DNA from: Bacteroidales bacterium
Lineage (GTDB): Bacteria > Bacteroidota > Bacteroidia > Bacteroidales > VadinHA17
Direction of reading: 5' to 3'
Length of the DNA: 13,507 nt
Assembly: GCA_003518245.1 (NCBI GenBank)
Contig: DOZA01000188.1
Coordinates: 1 to 13,507, forward strand
This document shows, piece after piece, positions 1-7,388 of this stretch (positions are counted from its first letter, which is position 1; the number at the start of each line of letters is the position of its first letter). The notes under the pieces are model-generated. The model was not told where the DNA came from, ran no database searches, and was given only the letters and a program-made list of their open reading frames with translations. Position numbers and translations under genes: made by a program.

Positions 1-1275
1 TTCACTGTCACGTGATGATAATCCGGAAGTTGGTTCATCGAGGAACAGTATGGGTGGTTCCCTAATAAGTTCGAGTGATATATTCAGTCTTTTTCTCTGT
101 CCTCCGCTGATTTTTTTATTCAGGGGACTACCCACTTTCATATCCTTTATTTCATATAATCCCAGGTTTTGAAGGGTACTGGATACTTTATCATGTATTT
201 CTTCATCAGTAAGGTTATCAAAGCAAAGTTTGGCATTATAATAAAGGTTCTGGTATACAGTAAGTTCTTCTATAAGCAAGTCATCCTGTGATACATATCC
301 TATAAGACCTTCTGCTTTATCTGAATCCTGGTGGATATTAATGCCATTTATTTGTATCTCGCCTCTGTCTGGTTTATTATTTCCATTCAGAAGATTTAGA
401 AGAGTAGATTTACCTGCTCCTGAGGCTCCCATAATACCAACCATTCTGCCTGATTCTTCCTCAAAAGACATTTTATGGATTCCAATGTCACCGGACTTGA
501 ATATGTATTCAATTTCTTTTACTTCGTATACTACCCTGGAAGCTTTCAGTTCCTCCTTCCTGTAATTACTTACTATATCACTGTAATAAATTGGGGTCGT
601 TTTGGGATCGCGTAATGATGAGCCAGGGTTAAAAGGATATACCTTATCTTCCTGTAGCAGCTGTCCATTCATATAAAGTTCAGTCATATTGATGAACCTT
701 ATGAAATGTATATTTGCAGATGTAACCTCCATGACCCATATCTGGCCATTGATAGTATCATTTGTAATATGATGGATATGAGTACCCGTGTCATCAACTT
801 TATTATCGATAACCAGTATATTATTTGAATCGGGCATATCAGAGAAATCATTCAGGACAAAATATTGTATAAGTTCAAACTCTGATATTTCAACATAGAA
901 AGATTCAGCAACGGCTTTTATAAACTCAACTTCTTCAATTGTTATTACTGTACCATCTGACTTACAGAATTCCAGCAGTTGCACAAGAACAATGATTTTC
1001 TGGTTCTGGGTAAGCTGGTAGTTTATCTGGTTGGTTATCTTGAGTATCCTTACTGATACTGCTGATTGTCTTTTTTTATGTGCACCTCTTTTTTGTTTTT
1101 CCTGTGCTTCATGGTAGAACTGATCGAATGCAACGAGATATTCTTTTACAAGCTCTTCATTTAATTGCCTTCTAAGGAATGCTTCAACTACATTTCTGCG
1201 ATCTTTCTCACTGCTTTCAGGTCTTGCAATAATAGCAAATAATTGCATTAACGCCTTAAGAATCTTTTCACTCAT
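1..1275 (-). CDS. TerB-like / FHA-like / ABCG-type ABC transporter ATP-binding protein (partial, C-terminus off left edge)
   Basis: The ATG at 1275 opens a frame that runs without a stop to base 1, giving 425 residues. Residues about 1-140 are helical and end in a TerB-like segment (KSDGTVITIEEVEFI near 105-119). Residues about 150-240 look beta-rich, with LYMNGQLL and NPGSSLRDP, which resembles an FHA-like or regulatory insert (inference). The ATPase follows: Walker A GASGAGKS at 283-290, signature ISGGQRKR at 389-396, and Walker B ILFLDEPTSG with D413 and E414. The SGGQRKR form and the EPTSGLSS that follows are typical of the ABCG/WHITE group. From family knowledge, Bacteroidota homologues continue into an ABC-2 type membrane domain and total about 1000 residues, but neither that domain nor the H-loop is in the window. 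The substrate is unknown. The gene lies 109 bases downstream of the flavin reductase gene and has its own candidate promoter. The ABC assignment is secure; the two N-terminal domain calls are less so. Confidence 0.9.
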   Translation of the reverse strand, partial: MSEKILKALMQLFAIIARPESSEKDRRNVVEAFLRRQLNEELVKEYLVAFDQFYHEAQEKQKRGAHKKRQSAVSVRILKITNQINYQLTQNQKIIVLVQLLEFCKSDGTVITIEEVEFIKAVAESFYVEISEFELIQYFVLNDFSDMPDSNNILVIDNKVDDTGTHIHHITNDTINGQIWVMEVTSANIHFIRFINMTELYMNGQLLQEDKVYPFNPGSSLRDPKTTPIYYSDIVSNYRKEELKASRVVYEVKEIEYIFKSGDIGIHKMSFEEESGRMVGIMGASGAGKSTLLNLLNGNNKPDRGEIQINGINIHQDSDKAEGLIGYVSQDDLLIEELTVYQNLYYNAKLCFDNLTDEEIHDKVSSTLQNLGLYEIKDMKVGSPLNKKISGGQRKRLNISLELIREPPILFLDEPTSGLSSRDSE

Positions 1276-1316
1276 TTCTACCAGTAGTTATGAGGTTAAA
1301 AACAAAATTGAAAGTA

Positions 1317-1324
1317 CAAATTTA
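1317..1324 (-). promoter_or_regulatory. Candidate Bacteroidota -7 box for the TerB/ABC gene
   Basis: The minus strand reads TAAATTTG, an exact match to the Bacteroidota -7 consensus TAnnTTTG, about 41 bases before the ATG at 1275. I see no clear TTTG -33 element at the usual spacing, so only half of the promoter is supported. Exact 8-base matches arise often by chance in AT-rich DNA. Confidence 0.4.
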
Positions 1325-1384
1325 TGTCTTATTTTCCTAAATATATTACTTTTTACTGTCGTACTTTACCGTACCATTTCCAGG

Positions 1385-1972
1385 TCAGGTATTCCTTTTC
1401 TTCTTATTTTTCTTCTTAACTGAATATCCGAATTTTCCTATCATTTCACCTGTTTTGTAGTACTTGCCATGCTGATAACTCATAAGGCCTGCCCTGTCCA
1501 GTTCAAAAACTTCTGTTTCGGGATTAAAATATTTCTTATCAGCCTGTATAGCCAGTACTTCAGAAATAAACATATGATGGATACCCAGTTCTATAATATC
1601 ATTAACCCTGCATTCAATATTTACCGGTGATTCGGAAATTACAGGAGCTTTAACTTTCTTACCTGGTAGCGGCTTTAGTTTCATTTCCTCGAACTTATTA
1701 TAACAACGTCCCGATCGTACTCCACACCAGTCAGTAGCCCTGGCCAGTTTTTCAGTTGTGAGGTTAATGACAAATTCGCGATTTTTCTTTATTATATTAT
1801 ACGAATACCTGGATGGCCGCAGCGAGATATAGCACATAGGCGGATCAGTACATATGGTTCCGGTCCAGGCAATTGTTATTATATTATATTCATCAGGATG
1901 ACCACCACAGCTTACCATAACTGCTGGCAGGGGGTAGATCATTGTGCCAGGTTTCCATAAGATTTTTTCCAT
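1385..1972 (-). CDS. Flavin reductase family protein (FMN-binding split barrel)
   Basis: This 195-residue protein matches the flavin-reductase-like, FMN-binding split-barrel family. The N-terminal WKPGTMIYPLPAVMVSCG (residues 6-23) is typical of the Bacteroidota/clostridial subgroup. The FMN-contacting region is NIITIAWTGTICTDPP (30-45) followed by YISLRPSRYSYNII (48-61), and ATDWCGVRSGRCYNKF (79-94) is the conserved mid-section. Members bind FMN and often reduce flavin with NAD(P)H; the physiological acceptor here is unknown. The protein is cytosolic, with no signal peptide. I chose the ATG at 1972. An in-frame ATG at 1990 would place the first codons inside the -7 box at 1988-1995, and the family normally begins just before the WKPG motif. 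The C-terminus is a lysine-rich tail (SVKKKNKKKRNT). The 63-base gap to the upstream STAS gene contains this gene's own promoter, so it is probably transcribed separately. Confidence 0.88.
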   Translation of the reverse strand: MEKILWKPGTMIYPLPAVMVSCGGHPDEYNIITIAWTGTICTDPPMCYISLRPSRYSYNIIKKNREFVINLTTEKLARATDWCGVRSGRCYNKFEEMKLKPLPGKKVKAPVISESPVNIECRVNDIIELGIHHMFISEVLAIQADKKYFNPETEVFELDRAGLMSYQHGKYYKTGEMIGKFGYSVKKKNKKKRNT

Positions 1973-1987
1973 AAAGAGAATTTGCCT

Positions 1988-1995
1988 CAAATATA
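1988..1995 (-). promoter_or_regulatory. Candidate Bacteroidota -7 box for the flavin reductase gene
   Basis: The minus strand reads TATATTTG, an exact TAnnTTTG match ending 15 bases before the ATG at 1972. A T-rich run (GTTTTTC) lies about 16-18 bases upstream and could be a weak -33 element. A transcript from here would have a very short leader and would exclude the alternative ATG at 1990. Confidence 0.5.
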
Positions 1996-2035
1996 AGCAG
2001 CAATAAGGTGAAAAACATGTACTGTGAATTATAAG

Positions 2036-2374
2036 TTAAAAACTATTCAGGCAGGAATCAAGGTCGTCGTAAAGGTCAAAAACAGTATGTAGCTGGAGCG
2101 CTGTAAATAGTGATAATACTTCGGGAATAATATTACAAATCTTAAGTGTCCCATAATTATTCCGGGCAACTTTCATTGTGGAAAGAAAACAACCGAAGCC
2201 TGAACTGTCAATGTATCTTACTCCTTCAAGGTTAATAATAACCTTCGAATTAGGGACATCAAAAAGTTTTATAAGTTCTGTTCTGATATCATCAGCAACC
2301 AGTGAATCAAATTTCTCCATATTGCTGAAACTTACCTGGTCAATATTGTTTTCAAGCTTTTCTACAATAAGCAT
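2036..2374 (-). CDS. STAS domain protein (anti-sigma factor antagonist-like)
   Basis: This is a single STAS domain of 112 residues, the usual length for SpoIIAA/RsbV-type proteins. The signature is NLEGVRYIDSSGFGCFLSTM at 48-67, with D56-S57-S58-G59 at the position where SpoIIAA-type antagonists are phosphorylated on serine; S57 is the likely site. In the known systems the unphosphorylated STAS protein sequesters an anti-sigma kinase, and phosphorylation by that kinase releases it. No kinase, phosphatase or sigma factor gene is in the window, so partners must be elsewhere. The gene begins 8 bases after the stop of the Hpt gene and is almost certainly cotranscribed with it. An alternative role is as a scaffold or adaptor STAS protein not tied to a sigma factor. 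The family call is secure; the pathway is inference. Confidence 0.9.
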   Translation of the reverse strand: MLIVEKLENNIDQVSFSNMEKFDSLVADDIRTELIKLFDVPNSKVIINLEGVRYIDSSGFGCFLSTMKVARNNYGTLKICNIIPEVLSLFTALQLHTVFDLYDDLDSCLNSF

Positions 2375-2382
2375 GGTTTTAT

Positions 2383-2733
2383 TTAAAGGGTTAAAAGGTA
2401 ATTGTCCAGTTCTTTTATTGCTTCATCAGTCTGGTTAACAAAATCGTTTATGTACTCAATATAATTCTCACTTTTTACTCCTTCTTTAGTCTGCAGTTCC
2501 AGCTCTTTGAGTTTTGCTGCCAAGTCATCCATTCCCATTATAGCTATTGAAGATTTAGCTTTATGAGCCATTAATCCAAGATCAAAATATTTCTTTTCTT
2601 CATAAAGCTTCTTCATATCATTTTTAAATTCACAGACCTGTTCACGGAAAATGTCAACCATTTCAGTGATTAACTCAGGTGATTTGTTACAAACCTCTTC
2701 TATGTAAGAGACATTTATAATTTTAAAATTCAT
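2383..2733 (-). CDS. Hpt (histidine phosphotransfer) domain protein
   Basis: This is a stand-alone four-helix Hpt protein of 116 residues, counted from the ATG at 2733. The phosphorylatable histidine is H57 in MAHKAKSSIAIMGM (55-68), matching the family pattern HxxKxSSxxxG. The N-terminal helix (SPELITEMVDIFREQ, 18-32) is also typical. Hpt proteins relay phosphate between receiver domains of hybrid histidine kinases and response regulators; none is encoded here. An in-frame ATG at 2769 would add 12 residues, but a candidate -7 box at 2758-2765 overlaps that extension and the added residues are not Hpt-like. The gene is first in a two-gene unit with the STAS gene and is divergent from the PD40 gene, so the intergenic region 2734-2865 carries promoters for both directions. 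Confidence 0.88.
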   Translation of the reverse strand: MNFKIINVSYIEEVCNKSPELITEMVDIFREQVCEFKNDMKKLYEEKKYFDLGLMAHKAKSSIAIMGMDDLAAKLKELELQTKEGVKSENYIEYINDFVNQTDEAIKELDNYLLTL

Positions 2734-2757
2734 ATTTGTGATGTGTCTTGTTCTTAA

Positions 2758-2765
2758 CAAAATTA
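2758..2765 (-). promoter_or_regulatory. Candidate -7 box for the Hpt-STAS operon
   Basis: The minus strand reads TAATTTTG, fitting TAnnTTTG, and ends 24 bases before the chosen ATG at 2733. A TTTG lies only 8 bases upstream, too close to be the -33 element, so the upstream half is unsupported. Confidence 0.35.
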
Positions 2766-2865
2766 ACAAAAATCAAAAAGTGATAAGGATATTACCCAAT
2801 TATTTTGCCGGGAGGTCAATTATGAGATATATAATTACTATTTTTAAAGATCAAAAAGTTTATCG

Positions 2866-4293
2866 ATGAAAAAATATTTTTCAATACTGATTATTTTAAC
2901 TATCCTGCCTTTGATGATAGCGAACGGCCAGGTATATATGAAGGTCTCAAAATATGATTTTAAAACAGAGGAAGAAGGATTCACGGATGCCTGGAAAAAT
3001 ATTAAAGATGGCGATAAGTTTTATGAAGCAGGCGTAGGTATGTATCCCCAGGCAGTAATTTGTTACCTGATTGCCAGTGATTATAATAATAATAACCCCG
3101 AGCTGAATTATAAGATAGGAGTAAGCTACCTTTATGGATCAGAGCCGTTGAAATCGCTTGATTATTTCCTCCGGGCCTATGATCTTGACCCTGATGTTAC
3201 TGAGGATATTCTTTTGCTCACCGGTAAATCATACCAGTACAGGGGTGATTATGGAAAGGCTATAGATTGTTATAATATGTATTCTGACAAATACCTGGAT
3301 TCAGATTCATTCGATCAGGAGGTAAATAACCTGATAAATCAATGTAACAAGGCAATAGAATTGGTAGTTAAGGATAATAATGCTGAGATTATAAATGCCG
3401 GCTTGAATATAAATTCAGTGTATGATGATTATTCACCTGTCATCTCAAATGAGGGTAAATTATTATACTTTACCACACGTCGTGTGGTTGATGAGAGCAG
3501 GCAAAGGCAGGATTCAGACATGAAATGGGATGAGAATATATATGTTGCTGTAAGGGAGAATGATGGATGGAACCAGGCCGGGCCTGCCGGCGATAATCTT
3601 GCGACCGTATTGAACGAGGGTGTTTTATCTGTTGTGGCTAACGGACAGCTAATGTATATATATGCAGGATATGAAGGGAATGGAGATATTCTTCAATCGG
3701 AATATTTAAAGGGAAGGTGGAATAAACCCGAGCAGATTGAAATAGATTTAAATACGAGGTATAGGGAAACTTCAATATCAATATCCGGGGATGGAAATGA
3801 AATATTTTTTACAAGCGATAAGAAAAAAAGTATAGGTGGTCGAGATATATACTATATCAAAAGAGTAAGAAAAAATAAATGGACCAAACCATTTAATCTT
3901 GGTGATCCTGTTAATTCTGAATATAATGAAGAGTCGGTATACGTTTCATCAGGGGGAGATACCATATGGTTTAGCTCAAACCGACCCGGAGGAATGGGGG
4001 GATATGATATTTATATGTCGGTAAAGAATGAGATAGGATTATGGTCTGAACCTCATAACATCGGAGTACCTGGTAATTCACAGTCTAACGACTTGTTCTT
4101 CAGGAAGGATAGAATTAACAGGAAAGAGGCATGGCTGACCAGCGACAGGCCCGGTGGTTATGGAGGATTGGATATTTACAGGCTTATTTTAGAGTATGAA
4201 GCAGATATTGTTAAAATAATAAATACAGATTCTCTTTTAATAAACAAGGATACTGTCAATATTAAAATTGATACACTTAAGATTCACCGGTAA
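2866..4293 (+). CDS. Secreted TPR-PD40 (WD40-like beta-propeller) protein lacking an OmpA domain
   Basis: This is a 475-residue exported protein. Residues 1-21 form a signal peptide (lysines at 2-3, hydrophobic core, ANG before Q22). Residues about 40-165 form TPR-like helical repeats (for example NYKIGVSYLYGSEPLKSLDYF). Residues about 188-440 contain PD40-type blades: YSPVISNEGKLLYFTTRR at 189-206, SISISGDGNEIFFTSD at 303-318 with GGRDIYY, DTIWFSSNRPGGMGGYDIY at 365-383, and AWLTSDRPGGYGGLDIYR at 422-439. This order matches the envelope family in which TPR and PD40 domains are usually followed by a peptidoglycan-binding OmpA domain, as in the type IX secretion protein PorE. Here the protein ends in a 35-residue tail with no OmpA domain, and gcvT starts 95 bases later, so there is no room for a lost one. 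A periplasmic or outer-membrane-associated location is inferred. The specific role is unknown. Confidence 0.85.
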   Translation: MKKYFSILIILTILPLMIANGQVYMKVSKYDFKTEEEGFTDAWKNIKDGDKFYEAGVGMYPQAVICYLIASDYNNNNPELNYKIGVSYLYGSEPLKSLDYFLRAYDLDPDVTEDILLLTGKSYQYRGDYGKAIDCYNMYSDKYLDSDSFDQEVNNLINQCNKAIELVVKDNNAEIINAGLNINSVYDDYSPVISNEGKLLYFTTRRVVDESRQRQDSDMKWDENIYVAVRENDGWNQAGPAGDNLATVLNEGVLSVVANGQLMYIYAGYEGNGDILQSEYLKGRWNKPEQIEIDLNTRYRETSISISGDGNEIFFTSDKKKSIGGRDIYYIKRVRKNKWTKPFNLGDPVNSEYNEESVYVSSGGDTIWFSSNRPGGMGGYDIYMSVKNEIGLWSEPHNIGVPGNSQSNDLFFRKDRINRKEAWLTSDRPGGYGGLDIYRLILEYEADIVKIINTDSLLINKDTVNIKIDTLKIHR

Positions 4294-4325
4294 TTATTCT
4301 AAATAATATGATTATACTGAACGGT

Positions 4326-4354
4326 AAATTTTGAGTGCTCAGGATCGAAAATTT
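4326..4354. repeat. AT-rich inverted repeat upstream of gcvT
   Basis: AAATTTT at 4326-4332 is mirrored by AAAATTT at 4348-4354 around a 15-base loop containing GAGTGCTC. It lies 35-63 bases before the gcvT ATG in the 95-base leader. The left arm also forms TAAATTTTG at 4325-4333, a near match to the -7 element with one extra base. It may be an operator or part of the promoter, or chance in AT-rich DNA. Confidence 0.25.
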
Positions 4355-4388
4355 TACTAACATTAAATATTAAAAAATACTATTATCA

Positions 4389-5492
4389 ATGAAGAATACT
4401 GCCTTGACGAAAATTCATGAAGAAAGAGGAGCAAAGATGGTCCCATTTGCTGGTTACAATATGCCGGTTGAATACAGGGGGATAAATACTGAACATATTA
4501 CTGTTAGGGAAAAAGTAGGAGTTTTTGATGTGTCACATATGGGAGAATTCTGGGTTACAGGCCCCAGCGCCCTTGATTATCTACAATACATAACTTCAAA
4601 TAATGTTTCTGCCCTGTATGATGGTAAGGTGCAGTATTCATGTTTTCCCAATGGTCGTGGGGGAATCGTTGATGATCTATTGGTATACAGGTTCGGTGAT
4701 GAAAAATTTTTGCTGGTGGTCAATGCAGCTAATATTGATAAAGATTGGTCATGGTGCCTCGAAAATGCTAAAAAGTTTGGTATGGAACCGGGTAATGGAA
4801 TAGAAAATGCTTCTGATGCCATTGCCCAGTTGGCCATACAGGGTCCGTTGGCACTCAAAGCAATGCAAAAACTAACCAGTGAGGATGTACTTGATATGGA
4901 ATATTATACATTCAGGGAGATTCCTTTTGCCGGTATAGACAGTGTAATTTTTTCGACAACAGGTTATACCGGTGCTGGTGGATGTGAGATATATATTAAA
5001 AATGAGGATGCCAGCAAGTTATGGAAAGCAGTATTTGAGGCAGGTGAAGAGTTTGGTATTCAGCCTATTGGACTGGCTGCGAGAGACACACTGAGACTTG
5101 AGATGGGTTTTTGCCTTTATGGTAACGATATTGATGATACCACCTCACCCATAGGAGCAGGCCTGGGATGGATAACAAAATTTACCGACGATAAGTATTT
5201 CATTGATAAAGAATTGTTAATCAAGCAGAAGGAGGAAGGTGTAAGCAGGAGATTAAAAGGTTTCGTAATGATAGAAAGGGGCATACCAAGGCATAATTAT
5301 GAGATTGTAAATGCTGAAGGAGAAATAATAGGAAGAGTAACATCAGGAACCATGTCTCCCATGATGAAGCAGGGAATAGGCATGGGGTACCTTGATAAAG
5401 GGTACTGGAAAGAAGGAACCGAAATATTTATCAGGATACGTAATAAGGATCTTAAAGCAAAGGTTGTTAAGTTCCCGATATATAAGAAGTAA
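4389..5492 (+). CDS. gcvT: Glycine cleavage system T protein (aminomethyltransferase)
   Basis: GcvT transfers the methylene group from the aminomethyl-lipoyl arm of the H protein to tetrahydrofolate, releasing ammonia and 5,10-methylene-THF; it acts in the cytosol. The 367 residues are normal length. Family motifs run in order: [12 protein letters not shown] (18-29), [14 protein letters not shown] (46-59), [11 protein letters not shown] (91-101) with the catalytic aspartate at D95/D96, QLAIQGP (147-153), [14 protein letters not shown] (189-202), and [13 protein letters not shown] (228-240) with the folate-contacting arginine region. The C-terminal barrel contains [10 protein letters not shown] (315-324). 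No gcvH or gcvP gene is in the window, so the rest of the glycine cleavage system is elsewhere. The gene begins a run with comB, serC, serA and the DUF1015 gene (23 bases to comB). Its product and the serine genes both feed glycine/serine/one-carbon metabolism. No glycine riboswitch is evident in the 95-base leader. Confidence 0.96.
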   Translation: MKNTALTKIHEERGAKMVPFAGYNMPVEYRGINTEHITVREKVGVFDVSHMGEFWVTGPSALDYLQYITSNNVSALYDGKVQYSCFPNGRGGIVDDLLVYRFGDEKFLLVVNAANIDKDWSWCLENAKKFGMEPGNGIENASDAIAQLAIQGPLALKAMQKLTSEDVLDMEYYTFREIPFAGIDSVIFSTTGYTGAGGCEIYIKNEDASKLWKAVFEAGEEFGIQPIGLAARDTLRLEMGFCLYGNDIDDTTSPIGAGLGWITKFTDDKYFIDKELLIKQKEEGVSRRLKGFVMIERGIPRHNYEIVNAEGEIIGRVTSGTMSPMMKQGIGMGYLDKGYWKEGTEIFIRIRNKDLKAKVVKFPIYKK

Positions 5493-5506
5493 ATTAAGGA
5501 TTTAAC

Positions 5507-5512
5507 AGGAGG
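5507..5512 (+). promoter_or_regulatory. Full Shine-Dalgarno (AGGAGG) before comB
   Basis: AGGAGG lies 3 bases before the ATG at 5516. This is unusual here because the other genes in the window have A-rich leaders without a clear Shine-Dalgarno, as is normal in Bacteroidota. The spacing is shorter than the 5-9 bases considered optimal, so its effect is uncertain. Confidence 0.5.
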
Positions 5513-5515
5513 ATA

Positions 5516-6268
5516 ATGTCCAGGTTTAATTTAGAAGTGTGTCTTACCCCTGCTATTTTTGACCGTTATGCAGACCCGGGAGCTATTGTCGTTGTAATAG
5601 ATACTCTGAGAGCAAGCTCGGCAATTTGTAATGCATTTGCTAATGGTGCCAGTAGCTTGATACCCGTAAAGGGTCTGGAGGAGGCAAGAGAATATAAGAA
5701 CAAGGGATACATGGTTGCTGCTGAGCGGGATGGGTATGTCCAGGATTTTGCAGATTTTGGAAACTCCCCATTTAATTTTACACCTGAAAGAGTCAAAGGA
5801 CAAACCATAGTATACAGTACAACCAATGGCACAAGATCTATTCAACTTGCTTCAGAATGTTACAGGGTGGTAATAGGTTCATTCCTAAATATCAGCAGCC
5901 TGGAAAAATGGTTGCTGGAGCAGGACAGGGATATTATCTTTCTCTGTGCAGGATGGAAGAGTAAGGTATCACTTGAGGATTCAGTATTTGCGGGAGCACT
6001 GGCAGACAGACTGCTTAGAAGTAATAAATACAATACCATATGCGATTCAGTAAACATAGTGCTTGACATATGGAAACTGGCTGAACCTGATATTGTTGCG
6101 TATATTGACAAGGCAGCACAGAGGAGCAGGTTGAGAGATAAGGGACTGGACGATTGTATACCTTTCTGCCATACCGAAGATTCTACAGATGCTATTCCAT
6201 ACCTTGAAGAAAACAGGTTATATAATATAAAAAACAGGCCGGTTAACGGACCTGGAGATATAAATTAA
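5516..6268 (+). CDS. comB: 2-phosphosulfolactate phosphatase family protein
   Basis: This 250-residue ComB-family protein would hydrolyse 2-phosphosulfolactate to 3-sulfolactate, the second step of the PEP-plus-sulfite route to coenzyme M in methanogens and to sulfolactate in some bacteria. Family motifs are VVVIDTLRASSAI (25-37), FGNSPFNF (81-88), YSTTNGTRSI (100-109) and CAGWKSKVSLEDSVFAGALA (144-163); the conserved acidic residues (D29, E154, D155) probably bind magnesium. It is a cytosolic enzyme with no signal peptide. Its partner ComA (phosphosulfolactate synthase) is not in the window. It sits 23 bases after gcvT and 37 before serC, suggesting one transcript with serine genes. The true substrate in Bacteroidota is not established; a related phospho-acid from the serine pathway or a cysteate/sulfonolipid precursor role are alternatives. 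The family call is firm; the physiological reaction is inference. Confidence 0.85.
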   Translation: MSRFNLEVCLTPAIFDRYADPGAIVVVIDTLRASSAICNAFANGASSLIPVKGLEEAREYKNKGYMVAAERDGYVQDFADFGNSPFNFTPERVKGQTIVYSTTNGTRSIQLASECYRVVIGSFLNISSLEKWLLEQDRDIIFLCAGWKSKVSLEDSVFAGALADRLLRSNKYNTICDSVNIVLDIWKLAEPDIVAYIDKAAQRSRLRDKGLDDCIPFCHTEDSTDAIPYLEENRLYNIKNRPVNGPGDIN

Positions 6269-6305
6269 AATCAAAGTATAATTATTAACAAAAAACCTAA
6301 TAAAT

Positions 6306-7376
6306 ATGACAAAACATAATTTTTATGCCGGACCTTCAATCTTGCCACAATATACTGTTGATAAGGTTGCAGAAGCTGTAAAGGATTTTGCTGGTACTAG
6401 TCTTTCTATTATGGAGATCTCTCATCGGAGCAAAGAATTTGTTGCTGTAATGGAGGAGGCACAGTCCTTGCTTAAAGAATTGCTGTCGGTGCCCGATGGA
6501 TATCATGTATTATTCCTTGGTGGAGGAGGCAGTACTCAGTTCGCAATGGTACCAATGAACCTTATGAGGCAAAAGTCTGCATATTTAAATACAGGTTCAT
6601 GGGCATCAAAAGCTATTAAAGAAGGGAAGTTTTTTGGGGAACTTGTGGAAGTAGCTTCTTCAAAAGATGCAAATTTCACCTATATACCAAGAGATTATGA
6701 AATACCTGCTGATGCCGATTATTTCCATATTACCACGAATAATACAATATATGGTACCGAAATAAAAGAAGACCTTGATTCACCGGTTACACTGGTAGCA
6801 GATATGTCTTCTGATATTTTCAGCAGGCCTGTTGATGTATCCAAATATGGACTGATCTATGGTGGAGCTCAGAAGAACCTGGCTCCTGCAGGGGTGACAT
6901 TTGTAATAATAAAAGAGTCAATACTTGGTAAAGTAGACAGGGATATACCTACAATGCTTAACTACAAAACCCATATTGAGAAGGGTTCAATGTTTAATAC
7001 TCCACCGGTACTGCCAGTATTTGCTGCATTACAAACTCTTAAGTGGATAAAGCAACAGGGTGGGGTGGAAGCTATGTTAAAAATTAACCAGGAAAAATCA
7101 GGTATGTTATATTCCGAGATAGAAAGGAATAAATTATTTATACCTACTGTAAATGATGAAATGGATCGTTCAATAATGAATGTATGCTTTGTGATGAATG
7201 AAGAATACAAAGACCTTGAAGCAGATTTTCTTTCATATGCTACATCAAGGGGTATGCTTGGAATTAAAGGACACAGGTCAGTAGGTGGATTTCGCGCTTC
7301 TTTGTATAATGCTCTTCCCCTGGAAAGTGTTAAAGCATTGATACAGGCAATGAAAGAATTTGAAAAAAATAATTAA
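6306..7376 (+). CDS. serC: Phosphoserine aminotransferase
   Basis: SerC is a PLP enzyme that transaminates 3-phosphohydroxypyruvate with glutamate to give O-phosphoserine; the same enzyme can serve pyridoxal phosphate synthesis (4-phosphohydroxythreonine). The 356 residues match the usual length of about 360. The protein opens with [11 protein letters not shown] (4-14), followed by [12 protein letters not shown] (34-45) and [18 protein letters not shown] (69-86). The PLP lysine is K190 in [12 protein letters not shown] (186-197), preceded by [13 protein letters not shown] (165-177). The C-terminal [17 protein letters not shown] is also characteristic. The upstream gap to comB is 37 bases with no evident promoter, and serA follows after 12 bases, so serC and serA are surely cotranscribed. 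Confidence 0.97.
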   Translation: MTKHNFYAGPSILPQYTVDKVAEAVKDFAGTSLSIMEISHRSKEFVAVMEEAQSLLKELLSVPDGYHVLFLGGGGSTQFAMVPMNLMRQKSAYLNTGSWASKAIKEGKFFGELVEVASSKDANFTYIPRDYEIPADADYFHITTNNTIYGTEIKEDLDSPVTLVADMSSDIFSRPVDVSKYGLIYGGAQKNLAPAGVTFVIIKESILGKVDRDIPTMLNYKTHIEKGSMFNTPPVLPVFAALQTLKWIKQQGGVEAMLKINQEKSGMLYSEIERNKLFIPTVNDEMDRSIMNVCFVMNEEYKDLEADFLSYATSRGMLGIKGHRSVGGFRASLYNALPLESVKALIQAMKEFEKNN

Positions 7377-7388
7377 ATATTAATAATC

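Noticed and set aside
341..565. Plus-strand open frame opposite the ABC transporter gene
   Set aside because: It is antisense to the Walker A region of the ABC ATPase, whose motifs establish the minus-strand reading.
1325..1384. Short near-repeats with TTTACTGTCGTAC and TTTACCGTAC, considered as a terminator or operator after the flavin reductase gene
   Set aside because: There is no stable stem followed by a T-run in the right orientation, and the repeat is imperfect and only two copies.
2800..2807. Possible -7 box (TTATTTTG) for the PD40 gene
   Set aside because: It deviates from TAnnTTTG in spacing, lies about 60 bases from the ATG, and has no -33 element, so it is not supportable as a feature.
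4294..4388. Possible glycine riboswitch in front of gcvT
   Set aside because: The 95-base leader is AT-rich and I see none of the GC-rich conserved core or tandem aptamer structure expected; only a weak AT inverted repeat is present.
4577..4858. Open antisense frame inside gcvT, with similar ones inside comB, serC, serA, the DUF1015 gene, yggS and the dihydroorotate-dehydrogenase-like gene
   Set aside because: All lie fully within strongly supported genes on the opposite strand or in another frame, and none reads like a recognisable protein.
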